Positions 1 to 11,395 of a DNA stretch of 64,000 bases are shown one piece after another (position 1 is the stretch's first letter; every line of letters begins with the position of its first letter). The position numbers were made by a program, and so were the translations under genes. The notes under the pieces are model-generated. The model saw nothing but the letters and a program-made list of their open reading frames with translations. It was not told the origin of the DNA and made no database searches. Source of the DNA: Talpa occidentalis (taxonomy: Eukaryota > Chordata > Mammalia > Eulipotyphla > Talpidae); contig NW_023603184.1 of the NCBI RefSeq assembly GCF_014898055.3, forward strand, positions 114,628,615 through 114,692,614. Reading direction: 5' to 3'.

Positions 1-214
1 CTTTGTTTATTTTTTCATAATATAGAGTTTATCCCCTCAGGTGTGGTCACCACAGCTTCCTCACCACCAAAGTGCCCACAGGACCAAACAGTATTGATGT
101 GAACTATTCCATGATCACCAAAAGATAGGTCTTAATATATATTCAAAAAGACATTTTCTGAGTGCATTTAGGTGAGTATACTCTCTCTGTGAAGATACAG
201 TGGAGTGAGGCAGA

Positions 215-420
215 ACCACATGATGGGTAAAAGCATATTCTCTGGGTGATGCAGATCTGGATTAGAACCCCATTCTATCATGTATGAACTGTGTGAACTT
301 GGCAATGACCAATCTCTCAGAACATCAATTTCTTCAATTGTAAAATTGTCAAATAATTTCTGTGAGGATTAAAGTTGATTAATCCTATGAGTATTATTAC
401 TGCCAAGGAATTTTGTATGA
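215..420 (+). repeat. MIR SINE relic
   Basis: The stretch follows the order of the mammalian-wide MIR element: a degraded tRNA-like head, a core with 'gaactgtgtgaacttggcaa', a 'caatttcttcaattgtaaaat' block, then 'tgtgaggattaaa'. It is strongly diverged, with no recognisable target-site duplication, as expected for a pre-placental insertion. Recognised by eye from the family's conserved core; boundaries are approximate. Confidence 0.7.
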
Positions 421-3039
421 AGCTTACTTGGTTGACTATGATTATACTGACTACCAATACTGACAACTTATGACATTAAGGGTGTATCAAGATAATTATA
501 GTCTTCATGTTCCATGAATGACATTATCTTTCATGGTGCCTTGGGGCTCTTTTGACGCTGCTGAGAGACCTATTATTACATAGGAATTTCCCTAAGCACT
601 TTATTTTCCAGAAATTTCAAGATCACAATTTTTTATCCCTCTTCAGGCCCCAAATCTCTTAATCGCATTGGTTTCGATAGTCTTCAGTAGTGTAAGGAGC
701 ATGGGAAGAAAATAACATGAGAAGTTTGAGAAGATGGTCAGGGACTAGGTTCCTCTGTATTTTTGCAGATCATGTGAAGAAATTTGAATTTTGTATGATT
801 TAATTCAAATCAAAAGCTTTAAATCATTAGATCACTGACTGCTAGGGAGAGGATAGGAAACAGTACTACTATCTATTTAACGCAAACAACACAATGATAA
901 TTGCAACTTCACTTAAAAAGCTAAAGGAAAAGGAGGGAATATTGATTTTCTTACAAAGATTATATAGAAATAAAAATAAAAATCTTATTAAAAAATAGAA
1001 ATTACCTTACTGATATTTCAAGATTTAAATTTTAGTTAGACTATACTTGAAGAATAATTCCATTGAATGAGCTAATAAAAAGTTAATAATCTAGTAACTT
1101 CTAAGCAATTCATGCTTTAGAACTCATATTTTATTTCTGTAACTTATTTTTTCTTTATCCTAGGAGTCATTTAAAATCATGCTAGGATTGCAATAATACT
1201 TGATATTCTTTTTACTATTTACATTATTCTAAAACCTGTTGAAAAACTAAATTGACCAGTTCTCATGCAGTAATAATGAAAATAAAGTCATATTTTGTTC
1301 TTCAAAGTAGATTAAGTAACTTTATGTAAAGCAAAACTCATGACCTCATGCTCATCATTAAATCACTGAAGCACATTTTGAAGTTTGCACTGATCAGCAT
1401 TTGGGTTTTAGAAGTTGGTTATAATTCCCAAAAATCAAGAAATGGAGGAGCATTTACAAAGGATCTGTACTTTACCAAAAAGCAAAAACTTAGAAAGGAA
1501 AAGTTAAAATCAGATTGGAAGTCAAGTGTCACCTGGCTTGGTTTCCAGACCCAGTTTGGTCATTATCTAATTTCCAAGAATTGGAATGACTTGTTAAAAC
1601 CATTTAGCTAAAAAATAAAAGAAACAATAATATTAATAAGAAAGAAAAGGAAAGTTGATTCACTTGATCTTATTAAAGAATAAATGAAGTACATGGAGCA
1701 TAAGTCTCACTTGTGCTGAAAGGAAAGCTCAATGGTATCTTCAGCATTTCCCCCCAAAATTACTTTCTAGTTCTACTGAATATCCCCAGTGGAGTCCATC
1801 ATGGACTTACTTATTTTGGATAACATGATTCCCAAATTTAACAGGCAGACACTTGCCAAGAAGGAAGTCTCTAGTGGCCAAGGAAGCAAAAACTATGAAT
1901 GAAACAGAAAACAATTCTATCCAATGCAAAAATTAGGAAGAAAAGCCCAGTTTTTCTGGTAATGTCCCATGATGATAGTAATTTAAGGAATGGCACAAAT
2001 AGAAACATATAGGAAAGTAATGAGAGGGGGAAAAATATGATAATATAAGAGAAAACAATAGTGCTACCTTAGAGTACCAACCAAGTTCTTTAGTCCTATG
2101 CTACACACTACATATATTTGGCTCTCTAGATATATGAACACAGCACAGTACAATGATTTAAGAAAACAGTAAAGCACAATATTTGGGAGGGGGGTTATAG
2201 ATCTATCAGTGAAGGGTTAAATTTAAAAAAGGGGGACCTCAAAACTATATAGAACACTAGCTTCTCCAGCATCACTTATTTTTTAGGGTTACTGTAAAGT
2301 TGAAGGTTTAATGTTCATTTTCAAGGAATACAACAGTGACAGCTGCATCATTACCATTTAATTTGTATTAATTTATGAAATTTTTAGTTTTTATAACTTT
2401 TTAAAGACTACATTATTTTTATAGCCATATTATTTAAATATCTCAAAATGTGGTATAATAGTTTGCACTTGATAACTACTTGCTGATTTTATCTTTATTG
2501 ATTTATATTGATAACATATTTACTCCTATTTATATTAAATATTTAACACACTTATTCACTTTCTTACTAAACATTGCTTTTTTTAAAATGAATATTATAA
2601 AAATATATTGTTGATTCTGAGGCACATTGCTAATATATATTGAACTGCTAAAATTTGTAAAATAAATAGATCTGATTGTGGTGACTTTTGGCATGAATGT
2701 ATTTACTTCTAAATATTATGACTAACTTAATTCATGAACATTACCTATAGATCCCCAATCTATCTATAATTTAATAAGTTGGTTTTAAAAAATGTATTGC
2801 CCATGTTAAATTTTATAAATGTATTTATTGTAATATCACTCAAAAAACTTCTTTCTTTCCTTTTTTTTACTTTTCTATTCTTATTGCCAGCCTCATTCTT
2901 CAGTCTCTCATTAAGATTATTCAGTTTTTTAAGATCATGAAATGAACTTCATGCCTATTTATTTTTCTCACTAAAACTATTCTTATGTTTCTGAAAAATC
3001 AATTATTTTAAAACATTCATCTCATGTGTCACTCACCTA
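421..3039. other. AT-rich sequence with no recognised feature
   Basis: About 2.6 kb of AT-rich DNA with short A and T runs. I see no gene, RNA gene or clear repeat. The longest open frame (87 codons near 1.35-1.61 kb) has no recognisable domain and no convincing splice context. It may hold very old repeats that cannot be seen by eye. Confidence 0.5.
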
Positions 3040-3430
3040 TTAAGAAATTCCATTGACTTTCCTAAGGAATAAAGTACACATTTCTCTTCCTAGTCTTTAA
3101 AGTTCTTCATAATCTGGCCACAGTCTAGCAATAGTACTGGCTGTGTTCCAGTCTACTGATCCATTACTACTCTATAAGCCACTATGAACTGTGTATATTT
3201 GACTCCAACCTCTCTATCTGGAATACTTCTCCTTCCATATGTATATGTGTGTTCTGAAATATCCAGCTTCAGTGATGAGCAAATTACCTTCCTAACCAAG
3301 AGTCAGCATTTGTGTCGCTCACGTTGCTTATTATCACTCTTATCACAGTATTATGAATATGTTATATGCCTGCCTCCATTTGGTAAACTATGGTCTAGCA
3401 AGAGTTATTTTACTTTCCTTACAATCCCTT
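3040..3430 (+). repeat. L2 LINE 3'-end relic
   Basis: Sequence resembling the 3' part of the ancient L2 LINE in the sense direction: 'gttcttcataatctggcc', then 'ctggaatacttctcc' and a tail around 'cttatcacagtattatgaat'. These are the usual landmarks of the L2 3' end. The copy is heavily mutated and only the 3' end survives. Ends are approximate. Confidence 0.6.
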
Positions 3431-6400
3431 CTCTGCTCAGAATTCTGCTTTTCTCATAGTGGAATTCTTAAATATTAAGCGGAAGATAGTGAACTGAAAG
3501 GTGTATGTGCCTCATCTTCATCTTTTATTTTATCCAAGCTACCATGCTTAGACTGGATGTTAAAAATTCAAATGTTGACATGGTTTGTATTATTATGCTA
3601 TTAAGCCAAATAAAATGTTGCCATTTTGACATTCATTCCAATTATGTTCTATGGGATTGTCAAATACTAAAATCTCTTTCTAATTAGAAGAAATTGATAA
3701 TTAGTGGTCTTAGAAAGATAAACATAAAACAAAACACACCACACTTCTATATAACCAGGAATACGAAAATCTACCTACTGGAGTGTTGGCTATCTATGAG
3801 CCAAATCACCAAGAATTTTTACCAATGACCAAAGTCTTTCAGTAGTTATACTTTTTGCCTAAAATAGTGATTCTTAATTTTTTAGGAGTTTACTTTTATT
3901 TCTTGGTACCATTCTTCCTAAATATCCCACCTTCAGAACACTTATAATTAGAAAAAGTTAAAATGAGTGAAGATTACTTTGTTCTGAAACACTTTTTATA
4001 CAGTGAGGAATGAAACTTCCATGGTACTTTTAGAAATAATTTTGGACATCTTGGTTTATTCATGAGCCTGAGAAGGCCTGACATATATCATTCAATATCA
4101 ATTTTCTAACAGGAAAACCTATTTTCCATTTTATAAACATCTCACCAGAATAAAATATGCAATCAGATGAAATGAAATTTTTTTTGTCACCAATTCAAGA
4201 TTCAATGATGAAAAGTGATGTCTGAAAAATTTTGGTTGATTTTCCATACATGACCATTTTAATTTCCTACTAGCTGCTAAAACATTTGATTTTTCTTATT
4301 TGTTAAGTTTAAGTAATTAAAACAATGAGTTTTCCAACCAATGTCAATTGTTTTTGTCTAAATATCATTTTATTAAAAACAGAATTTATCCTGCATGTTG
4401 CTGTCTTATCCAGCGAACATTTGCATAATGCTAAACATTTGCTGTCCATGTTTTTTGTCCACACTCTTCAAATTCTTTTAGCCCTTTTCCCTCTTACTCA
4501 TCAGTTGGCATAGCTGAAAAGATTTAGTTCTTTTCATCTGTTTGATGAAAATCAATACCATATTTTTAACAGAACATTTTTATTCTACATGTATTCATTT
4601 TTGTATTCCTACCAAGTTTTTAGAAATCTTCTGATACAAGGATACCCAGCATTTTATTTATTCAGTTTTAAAAGAAAACTACAGAAACAAGAGTTATCCT
4701 TAAGTTAATTATCCTAAATTAAGCTGATACTTAATTTAAGGGCCAAGTGGCTTCTAACAAGTATTCTATTATCAAACCACATGGTTAAAACAAACCTGTT
4801 TTCTATTACTTTATAGGATTTGGCAGAGGAATACTTTGAACTGTGAACTGAAGAAGAGAGAAAAAAGAACCCTAAACAGATAGTTTACAGATGTGGCCAC
4901 CAAATTTTTGATGAGGTGCACTAAATCCTGCATAAAATAACTTATGATTTTCCTTTGTATTTTAAGTTCTGTTTTATGCCAATAAGTTAGTTTCCGTCGA
5001 TGCAATTAATTTTACATGGAATCCCATTTTTACTCTTGTTTGTGAATGGGACAACCAAGCATTGATCAGCACCATCTTTGATATCTCACGTCTTTTTAAA
5101 TAACTGAGAGTGAACACTAGGCACACAATTTCAAGGAAATTTTTTATGCATTTTTGGAAAATCAGACTTGCTATGGTGACTGCTTCATACTTTCTGCCCC
5201 AGGTAAGTTCTACATTTTTGTAAAAAAGAAAATACTATATGCCAAAGTTGTGAAAGTTCACAAATATAATTTGTACAATTTAAAATATAAAATAATGATA
5301 GTCATCATGCATTATGTGAAAATATACTTAATATAAAAATATTTAATGTTGTTTAATAGAATTTTAAAATAATTTGAAACAACAACATAGATTTTAATCA
5401 TTCATAAAGACTTCTCTAGTTAAATACCTAATTAGCTACAAATACACAGCTGATGCTTAATTCAAGATGAAACAAAGTCCACTCAGCCTAACATCATCTC
5501 TGCACAGCTCTGAAAGACTGTTGGCTTCATCTGCTGCTTTTAAGAACATTTTACCATTAAAATCACTTTCATAATTATACAACAAAGAGGTCTTTTTGTT
5601 CAAAACATTTTCATTAAATTTTATACTCACAACTTTGGGGCAGTATTCACAGAGGGTTTCATCTTATTATTTGTTAATCTTTATCATGCTAGGGGACTAG
5701 GAACTTTGTGTGCTTACATTTTAACATCTAGTTCTGAAGACATACTACCAAGAAAATGAAACACAACTGTCTATAAGTGGCTTCATGTAGCAATCATTAT
5801 AGCAAATCTTCATTGTAATTGGCACTAAATTAAATGTGAGGAACACAGGGAAAAATAAACACGTCTGCGAGCACACATACGTTACACACTCTCTAGTGTC
5901 CATCCTTGAGACCCTCTGTTTATTCAGAAATATGATATATGAACATAGTTTATTATAATATGTGGATAAACTTCTACACCGCACTAAAGATTATAGATGG
6001 TATTTTAAAGAAACGCAAATACCAAATGAATTTACACTGAGGAGTTCAATGATTATATTGAGATCATACCTAAAGAGGTACCACTGGTGTAGGAGAAAGG
6101 CATTACTTTACACTATTTTCCTTACTGCCCTCCTTATTCTTCACCTTAAAAGAAAAAAAATAGAAATGCAACAGAAAAAAGGGAGAAAGGTAGTAATGAT
6201 AGCTTTAGATATTTAAATGCTTAAACTAAGCTTAAAATAACAGCATAGGAAATAATAGACAACAGGAAAGAGAGAGCATAAAGGGGGAGGGGAAGAGATG
6301 GGTATCACATTCTTAGCATGTCTAGAAACAGACTGACGGGAGAGCGAACAGGACGCCCCAATCCACCTCTTTACTAGGGATGGCTGAAACATGATTTGGA

Positions 6401-7675
6401 CACCAAAACATGGTGGCTGCTAGACACAGTGTTAGCAAAGGTGTTCCCATTTTATAATGGTTAAAATATAACTGGATCTGGCTTCTTTCAAAGGGCACAG
6501 CATTTTGATAACAAATTAAATCTAATTTGTTAAATAAAACCCTATTTATATTCATCAAACCTGCCCCTATTACCCAATATTAATTATATCTTTAAGCAAC
6601 AGTGATTTGGAGAGACAATTATTAACCTCCCTGTTTCACCAAATGATTAACTTAGCTGGGCAAGTCTCAAGTCTCTGTCAATCCCTGAATATGCATTGGG
6701 GGATTCTTCCTTTCTATGGGAATGAGGTCAAGAAGAGGTCATGGAGGATGAAGCCATTTGGAGAAAGATAAACATTGGTTTTGGTTTCCTGCCACACATA
6801 AGTACATCTGATAGGATTTTTGAAAAAATTGACAATATTAGAAATAAACAAGTGCTAATAGGAGTCAGAGAAAAATTCTGAATCTCAAAGATGAGCTAAG
6901 AGATTTCACTACTAAAAAGAGTATATTAAAATAGTCTTATTAAGGTACAAGAGATTAGGTAGAAAGAATAAAAATTCAGAATCATCAAAATGTGAAAGAT
7001 GAACTAGTATGAACAATCTGTACTGAAGATGCATTATGCAGATGCAACAATTTTTTAAAAACATGTGGGCCTTATAGGCATACCATTTAGTTGTTTATCT
7101 GTGAATGATATTCATTCATAGTCATGATCTCCATGTCTTATATTAGTTGCCTTAAAACCATAGGGAAACTTAACTGGGTTTACTAAACTATTACCTAGAA
7201 ATCTATAAATATTATGTGATCGTGCTACCAAAATAAATTTCCTGACACTTTACAAGAAAGAGTTTCATATTGTTTATAAATGTTGCTTGTAATTCTTCTC
7301 ACTTCTAAATGGTTTCATACTTAAAAACAACTTCCTAGAGTTACTCAAATGTACCTGGGGTGTTGCACATATCCCACAAAATGCCACAATCTAACTGAAG
7401 GTCTAGTCAGAAGAAAAGGAAAAAGGAAAGGAGAAAAACTGTTAGAGAAAATTATGAAGAATGTGTTGGAAAATCAAACTCATCTAACTATTCACGTTGA
7501 AAATCATGGCCACTTTAATTTACTTCTGAACTCTTTGCTAGTAACTTGTCCAGTTGCCATCAACAGAGATGCAGAAGTACAATTTTATTAATATGTTCAC
7601 AAGATAGGATTCTCATTCATAGAATAAAATTTAACTCAGTCCCCCCCACCTTGATTTCAGTTAGCTAAAACATAT
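3431..7675. other. Unique AT-rich sequence, no gene seen
   Basis: About 4.2 kb with no recognised repeat or gene. It contains a small perfect hairpin (9-bp arms at 4715-4723 and 4730-4738) and an isolated strong splice-donor-like site, CAG|GTAAGT, near 5200-5207 with no convincing upstream acceptor. Open frames here are short and featureless. Confidence 0.45.
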
Positions 7676-7679
7676 TCTA

Positions 7680-7875
7680 ATATATTTTTTTTCTTTTCTA
7701 TTGATGTAACATTTCATTACGACATATAAGTTTCGGATGTTTATCATTAAGAATCAAAATGTGTATACAGTACATTAAATTCACTGCTAAAAGTCTAAAT
7801 CTATCCTTCAAGACACCATTGTCCCTTCGCCCTGATTTCTATACTCCCCTCTTCCCTTCCTTTCTGACAAACAGA
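7680..7875 (-). repeat. L1 3'UTR relic, antisense
   Basis: Reads as the reverse complement of an old mammalian L1 3'UTR: 'tctattgatgtaacatttc', 'catataagtttcggatg', then 'catcattaag'-like text. This is the common antisense pattern of an L1 end beginning with T-rich sequence. Only the 3' end is present, as is usual for 5'-truncated insertions. Boundaries are approximate. Confidence 0.55.
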
Positions 7876-9474
7876 TGAACTAAATAAAAAAAAAAAAAAA
7901 AAACTTTCGGACTACAAGATATATTAGTGTTTACCAGAAGGGAACTATGCTAAAAATGCCTTTAAAAAAACCATATTAGATCCGTTAGAGATTCAGAATA
8001 TCTATTTAATGATGTCATAAAGTTGAAATGTAATTTATGGTGTTACTTCTTAAGCATTATAACTCATTAACTGGCAGCTGAAGATTTATCAAAATAACAA
8101 TATATGTGCTACAGTTCCATTCTGAATACAGATAAATTCTGTAAGACAAATTTGCAGCCCTGTCCCTGAAATGTTATGACTTGGGGGTTCTGTTCAGGCC
8201 TCTCTTAGATAATGCTCGGAACCACTCTAGGAAAAGAGATGCATAAGTAATCATCATTTTGACATCTTTTAATGGATTTTCTAAGCTGGCTATTTATAGT
8301 TTTGTCCATAAGATGTCAATACTTGCAGGTAAAGTATAATATTTATTCAAATTCTGATTGCAATCCAATAATCAACATCACCAAAACATACAATCAATTG
8401 TAAGAATGGAGATTTATGTGGTATGTCCTCTATGAATTCAAACAATATGCATCTTGGGAATTTGACTTTGCTAACACAGAGGTCCTTGAGTGGTAAATCT
8501 TGCTATTTCCACAGAGAAATTTAACTGACTGTTACAATCAATCAGATGACAAAAATAAATAGAGGTTAGTCAGGGGGAAAAGCCCCTCTATTAAGTCATA
8601 ATTAGGTCAATTAGGAAAACACAGAGGGTAGAAGTAGTAAAGAAAGTCTAAATGCATTTTATTCAAAATAGAAGGATATTTATTTCAACTTATGGTCATA
8701 ATTCTAACCAGATTTTGAAAATAATTTTAAATTGCTATACCTCTGTGTTTTCTAGTGGCAATCAAATTTAGTCATTTTAAAAAGAAACAGTCAAAAAGAA
8801 CTTTGCAATCCTATCTGTTGAAAAAATTATGGTTTACCCTGCTTTGCTTTAAAATTGAGAAAAAAATACTAATTTACAAAGCAATTAGAAAATGCTCTAG
8901 TTTAACCAGGAAAATTACATCACTCTTTTTTAAATATCAAATTATTTCAAAAGTGTTTTTGGTGTCCTAAGTGCTGCTGCATACCATTGTTCCTCATGTG
9001 GCTAAGACTAATGATCATGCCAAAGATAGTAAAATGCCTTTTATTTTGTTGGCATGATGGGCACACAGTGATTATGAGAGTGATATGAATGAAGCAACTA
9101 AAAGAAAAATAACATCCCTATAACCTTCCCTTTGCTACTACTATTATAGTTTCAATGAAAACCGCTAGATGAGTCTAATCCAAATGAGAACTAGTTAATG
9201 CAACAATTTGGTCACACATTAAGTCACCACAACTCTTTGTTTCCTACAGTGCTTGAAATACGTAAAAAATGTCAATTTTAATAAGCTTTTTCCAAATATA
9301 CTTATGAAAGTGGGTAATATGATTTGAAAACCTTTACTATTGGATATTAAAATCCAAATTCATTTGTTCTTCATGAATGTCAGGTCTGGAATAAATGTTT
9401 TATTATGAATACATGAAGTAATGGATCAGGTTGAACTGGATTTGTTTGGTCGGTATTCAAATTGTTATGCTTTT
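7876..9474. other. Unique AT-rich sequence with an A19 run
   Basis: Contains an A homopolymer of about 19 bases near 7886-7903, followed by AT-rich unique sequence. No gene, RNA or clear repeat was recognised. Confidence 0.45.
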
Positions 9475-9491
9475 TCGTTAGGATTTTTTTT

Positions 9492-9779
9492 TTTAAGATT
9501 GTTTTTTTTTAAAGATTTATTTATTTATTTATACAAGCACTGGGTATAGTCAGAAGCGAGGGAGGGTGAGAGAATTCACCAGAGCCAGAGCGGGGAGCAG
9601 AGCAGGCAGAAGGACCGAAGTACACTGCTGAGGGGAGCAGCGGGCGGCAGGAGAGGTCTGCGCGCCATGCGGGACCCTCCTCCAGTGGCCGGGGAGCAGC
9701 CGGGGATCGAACCGGCGCTGCAGAGGCTGCAGGCAGCTTCGCAACCCAGCGCTCAACCGCTGCGCCACCGGGGAGGCCC
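9492..9779 (-). mobile_element. tRNA-derived SINE, full-length, antisense
   Basis: Full-length copy of the window's dominant SINE, inserted in reverse. In element orientation the tRNA-like head carries A box TGGCGCAGCGG and B box GGTTCGATCCC. A GC-rich body follows, then a tail of AATAAA repeats, a TCTTT terminator and A-runs. A direct repeat beginning tcgttaggatt flanks it at 9475-9491 and 9780-9796, showing insertion by target-primed reverse transcription. The tail holds a second A-run after an interrupting 'caatctt', which looks like a duplicated tail. The 72-codon antisense frame over it is an artefact of GC-rich SINE sequence. Confidence 0.93.
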
Positions 9780-10199
9780 TCGTTAGGATTTTTTTTATCT
9801 TGAACTTTCTATTCTGAATGATAAATTCAAATTCTAGTAATAACCCTAATATTTTCCCACTGAATCAGAAAAAAAAGATTAGTTCATTTTATTTTAAAAT
9901 GAAGGTAATTTTTCATGCAAATCAAATGATATTCTAATTTGCCACAGTCTATGCTTATATAGTCTCAAAACTCAATTTCTTTTGACTGATGGTGTGAAAA
10001 TTAGCTATTTTTCTTACATAGTTGATCAGTTAGGAATGCACATAGAGCAAAGCCTGTCAGGTAGTTGATGAGAGAGGACCTGATCAGAAATGATTATCTC
10101 AAGGTACCATATGTGGCAAAAAGCAATGCAGCAAATTTCTACATGGTTAAGTGGTTCCCTACCTTTATTAGTATCCCCCTTTCCAATTCATTTCATACA

Positions 10200-10580
10200 A
10201 CCACAGAATGGCATTTTGAAATTTTAGGATGAAACTCTTCAGCTTAAAGACAGTCTGTGGTTTTCTATTGCTTCAGGCAAAAGTGTCCAAAACACATTAG
10301 CAAGACGTATACCTCTATCCTACCTGCTATGGAAAGATTGCTGCTAACTCTCCTGGACTCACTTTTGCCTATACTTTCTGGCCCTCTCACCTCTACTCGT
10401 GACAAACTATCTTGTTTCACCAGGTTGCCTCAGTTCTTCATATCTTTACCCAGTGCATTCTCTGCCAGGATCTCCCTTCACTGTTGTGAGCGCCTCCTAC
10501 TTGGCGCTCTCCTTTATTATCTTTCAAGATGCCACTTAATCAAAAGAACTACTTTGTGAAAATTGACAACTCCTATTGTT
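10200..10580 (+). repeat. L2 LINE relic, 5' part
   Basis: A C/T-rich stretch with landmarks of the L2 3' region: 'ctcctggactcacttttgcc', 'ttcttcatatctttaccca' and 'gatgccacttaatcaaaag'. It continues after 10890, so the two pieces are one element split by a later L1. The 100-codon open frame over it is L2-derived noise rather than a gene. Confidence 0.6.
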
Positions 10581-10889
10581 CTTTTTAAATACGAGATTTT
10601 ATTTACTTTTGTGTTTTTGTGTTTTAAGAACATTTAATGTGAACTTTGTACTCTCAAATTTTGAAGGACAATAATGCTGTATTGTTCACTGTAGGCATTC
10701 TGTTTTACAGTAGATCTCTACAACTTATTCATCTATCATAACTGAAACTTTATATCAAATGAACAACTCCCCTTTTCTCCCACCACTAAACCTGAGGTAA
10801 ATACTAGTGCATTCTCTGCTTCTGTGAGTTTGACCATGTTAGATACTACATATAAGTGGAACTATACAGTATTTGTCCTATTGTACCCT
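10581..10889 (-). repeat. L1 3'UTR relic, antisense, nested in L2
   Basis: Reverse complement of an old L1 3'UTR: 'tattgttcactgtaggcat', 'caacttattcatctatcat', 'ctgcttctgtgagtttgacc' and 'actacatataagtgg'. It interrupts an L2 element, so it is younger than that L2. Ends were estimated from where L2-like text stops and resumes. Confidence 0.6.
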
Positions 10890-11045
10890 GTCCTTGAGTT
10901 TATGATATTTGCAATTTTTCTGATTTCTAGTTTGCAAGTTCCTTGTAAATGTGATCTTTGTCTCACTTTTTGTATTCCTAGGATCTAGTTCATTTCCAAG
11001 CACACACTTGGTGGTGAATAAATGTTCTATGTATGTTTGTATGTT
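10890..11045 (+). repeat. L2 LINE relic, 3' tail
   Basis: Resumes the L2 interrupted at 10580: 'agtttgcaagttccttgtaa', 'ctttgtctcactttttgtat', then 'ggtgaataaatgttctatg', the typical end of an L2 with its AATAAATG-type tail. Confidence 0.65.
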
Positions 11046-11284
11046 TTAAGATAAATGAATATCTATATCAATCCCATGTAGCAGCAGTGGGCAGAACCAA
11101 AGTGTAAGTCAGGCAGAGCAAATTGTGCTGAAAATTTCCAAAATAAAGGTGTTCCAAAATAAAGGCGGATAATCTTCTAGAAGTTAAATGTAGAAGAGTT
11201 TGCTTCTTTGATTAATGATTGGATATTATTTTAATATGTCCAATTGGATATTGTTATAACAATAATATAGCAGTCATAATAATT

Positions 11285-11395
11285 TTATTCATATATCATC
11301 TCACACAGCAATTAATGTTTATTATATGTCAGGAGCCATGCTGTTTGGCTTAGATTATCTCAATTAGCAGCAACAAATAAAATGAGGTTAAGATA
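11285..11395 (-). repeat. Possible MIR relic, antisense
   Basis: Text resembling the reverse complement of a MIR 3' half: 'tttattatatgtcaggagc' then 'attatctcaatt'. Diverged and short, so only a tentative call. Confidence 0.35.

Noticed and set aside
5154..5336. Possible exon ending at CAG|GTAAGT near 5202
   Set aside because: The donor is strong, but no good acceptor or protein-like conserved frame precedes it. The open frame begins with TTG and continues past the donor into AT-rich noise.
9675..9779. Possible tRNA gene (A and B boxes present)
   Set aside because: This is the tRNA-like head of a SINE: the body, tail and target-site duplications follow, and no cloverleaf with a plausible anticodon arm was evident. 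The same applies to the other SINE heads.
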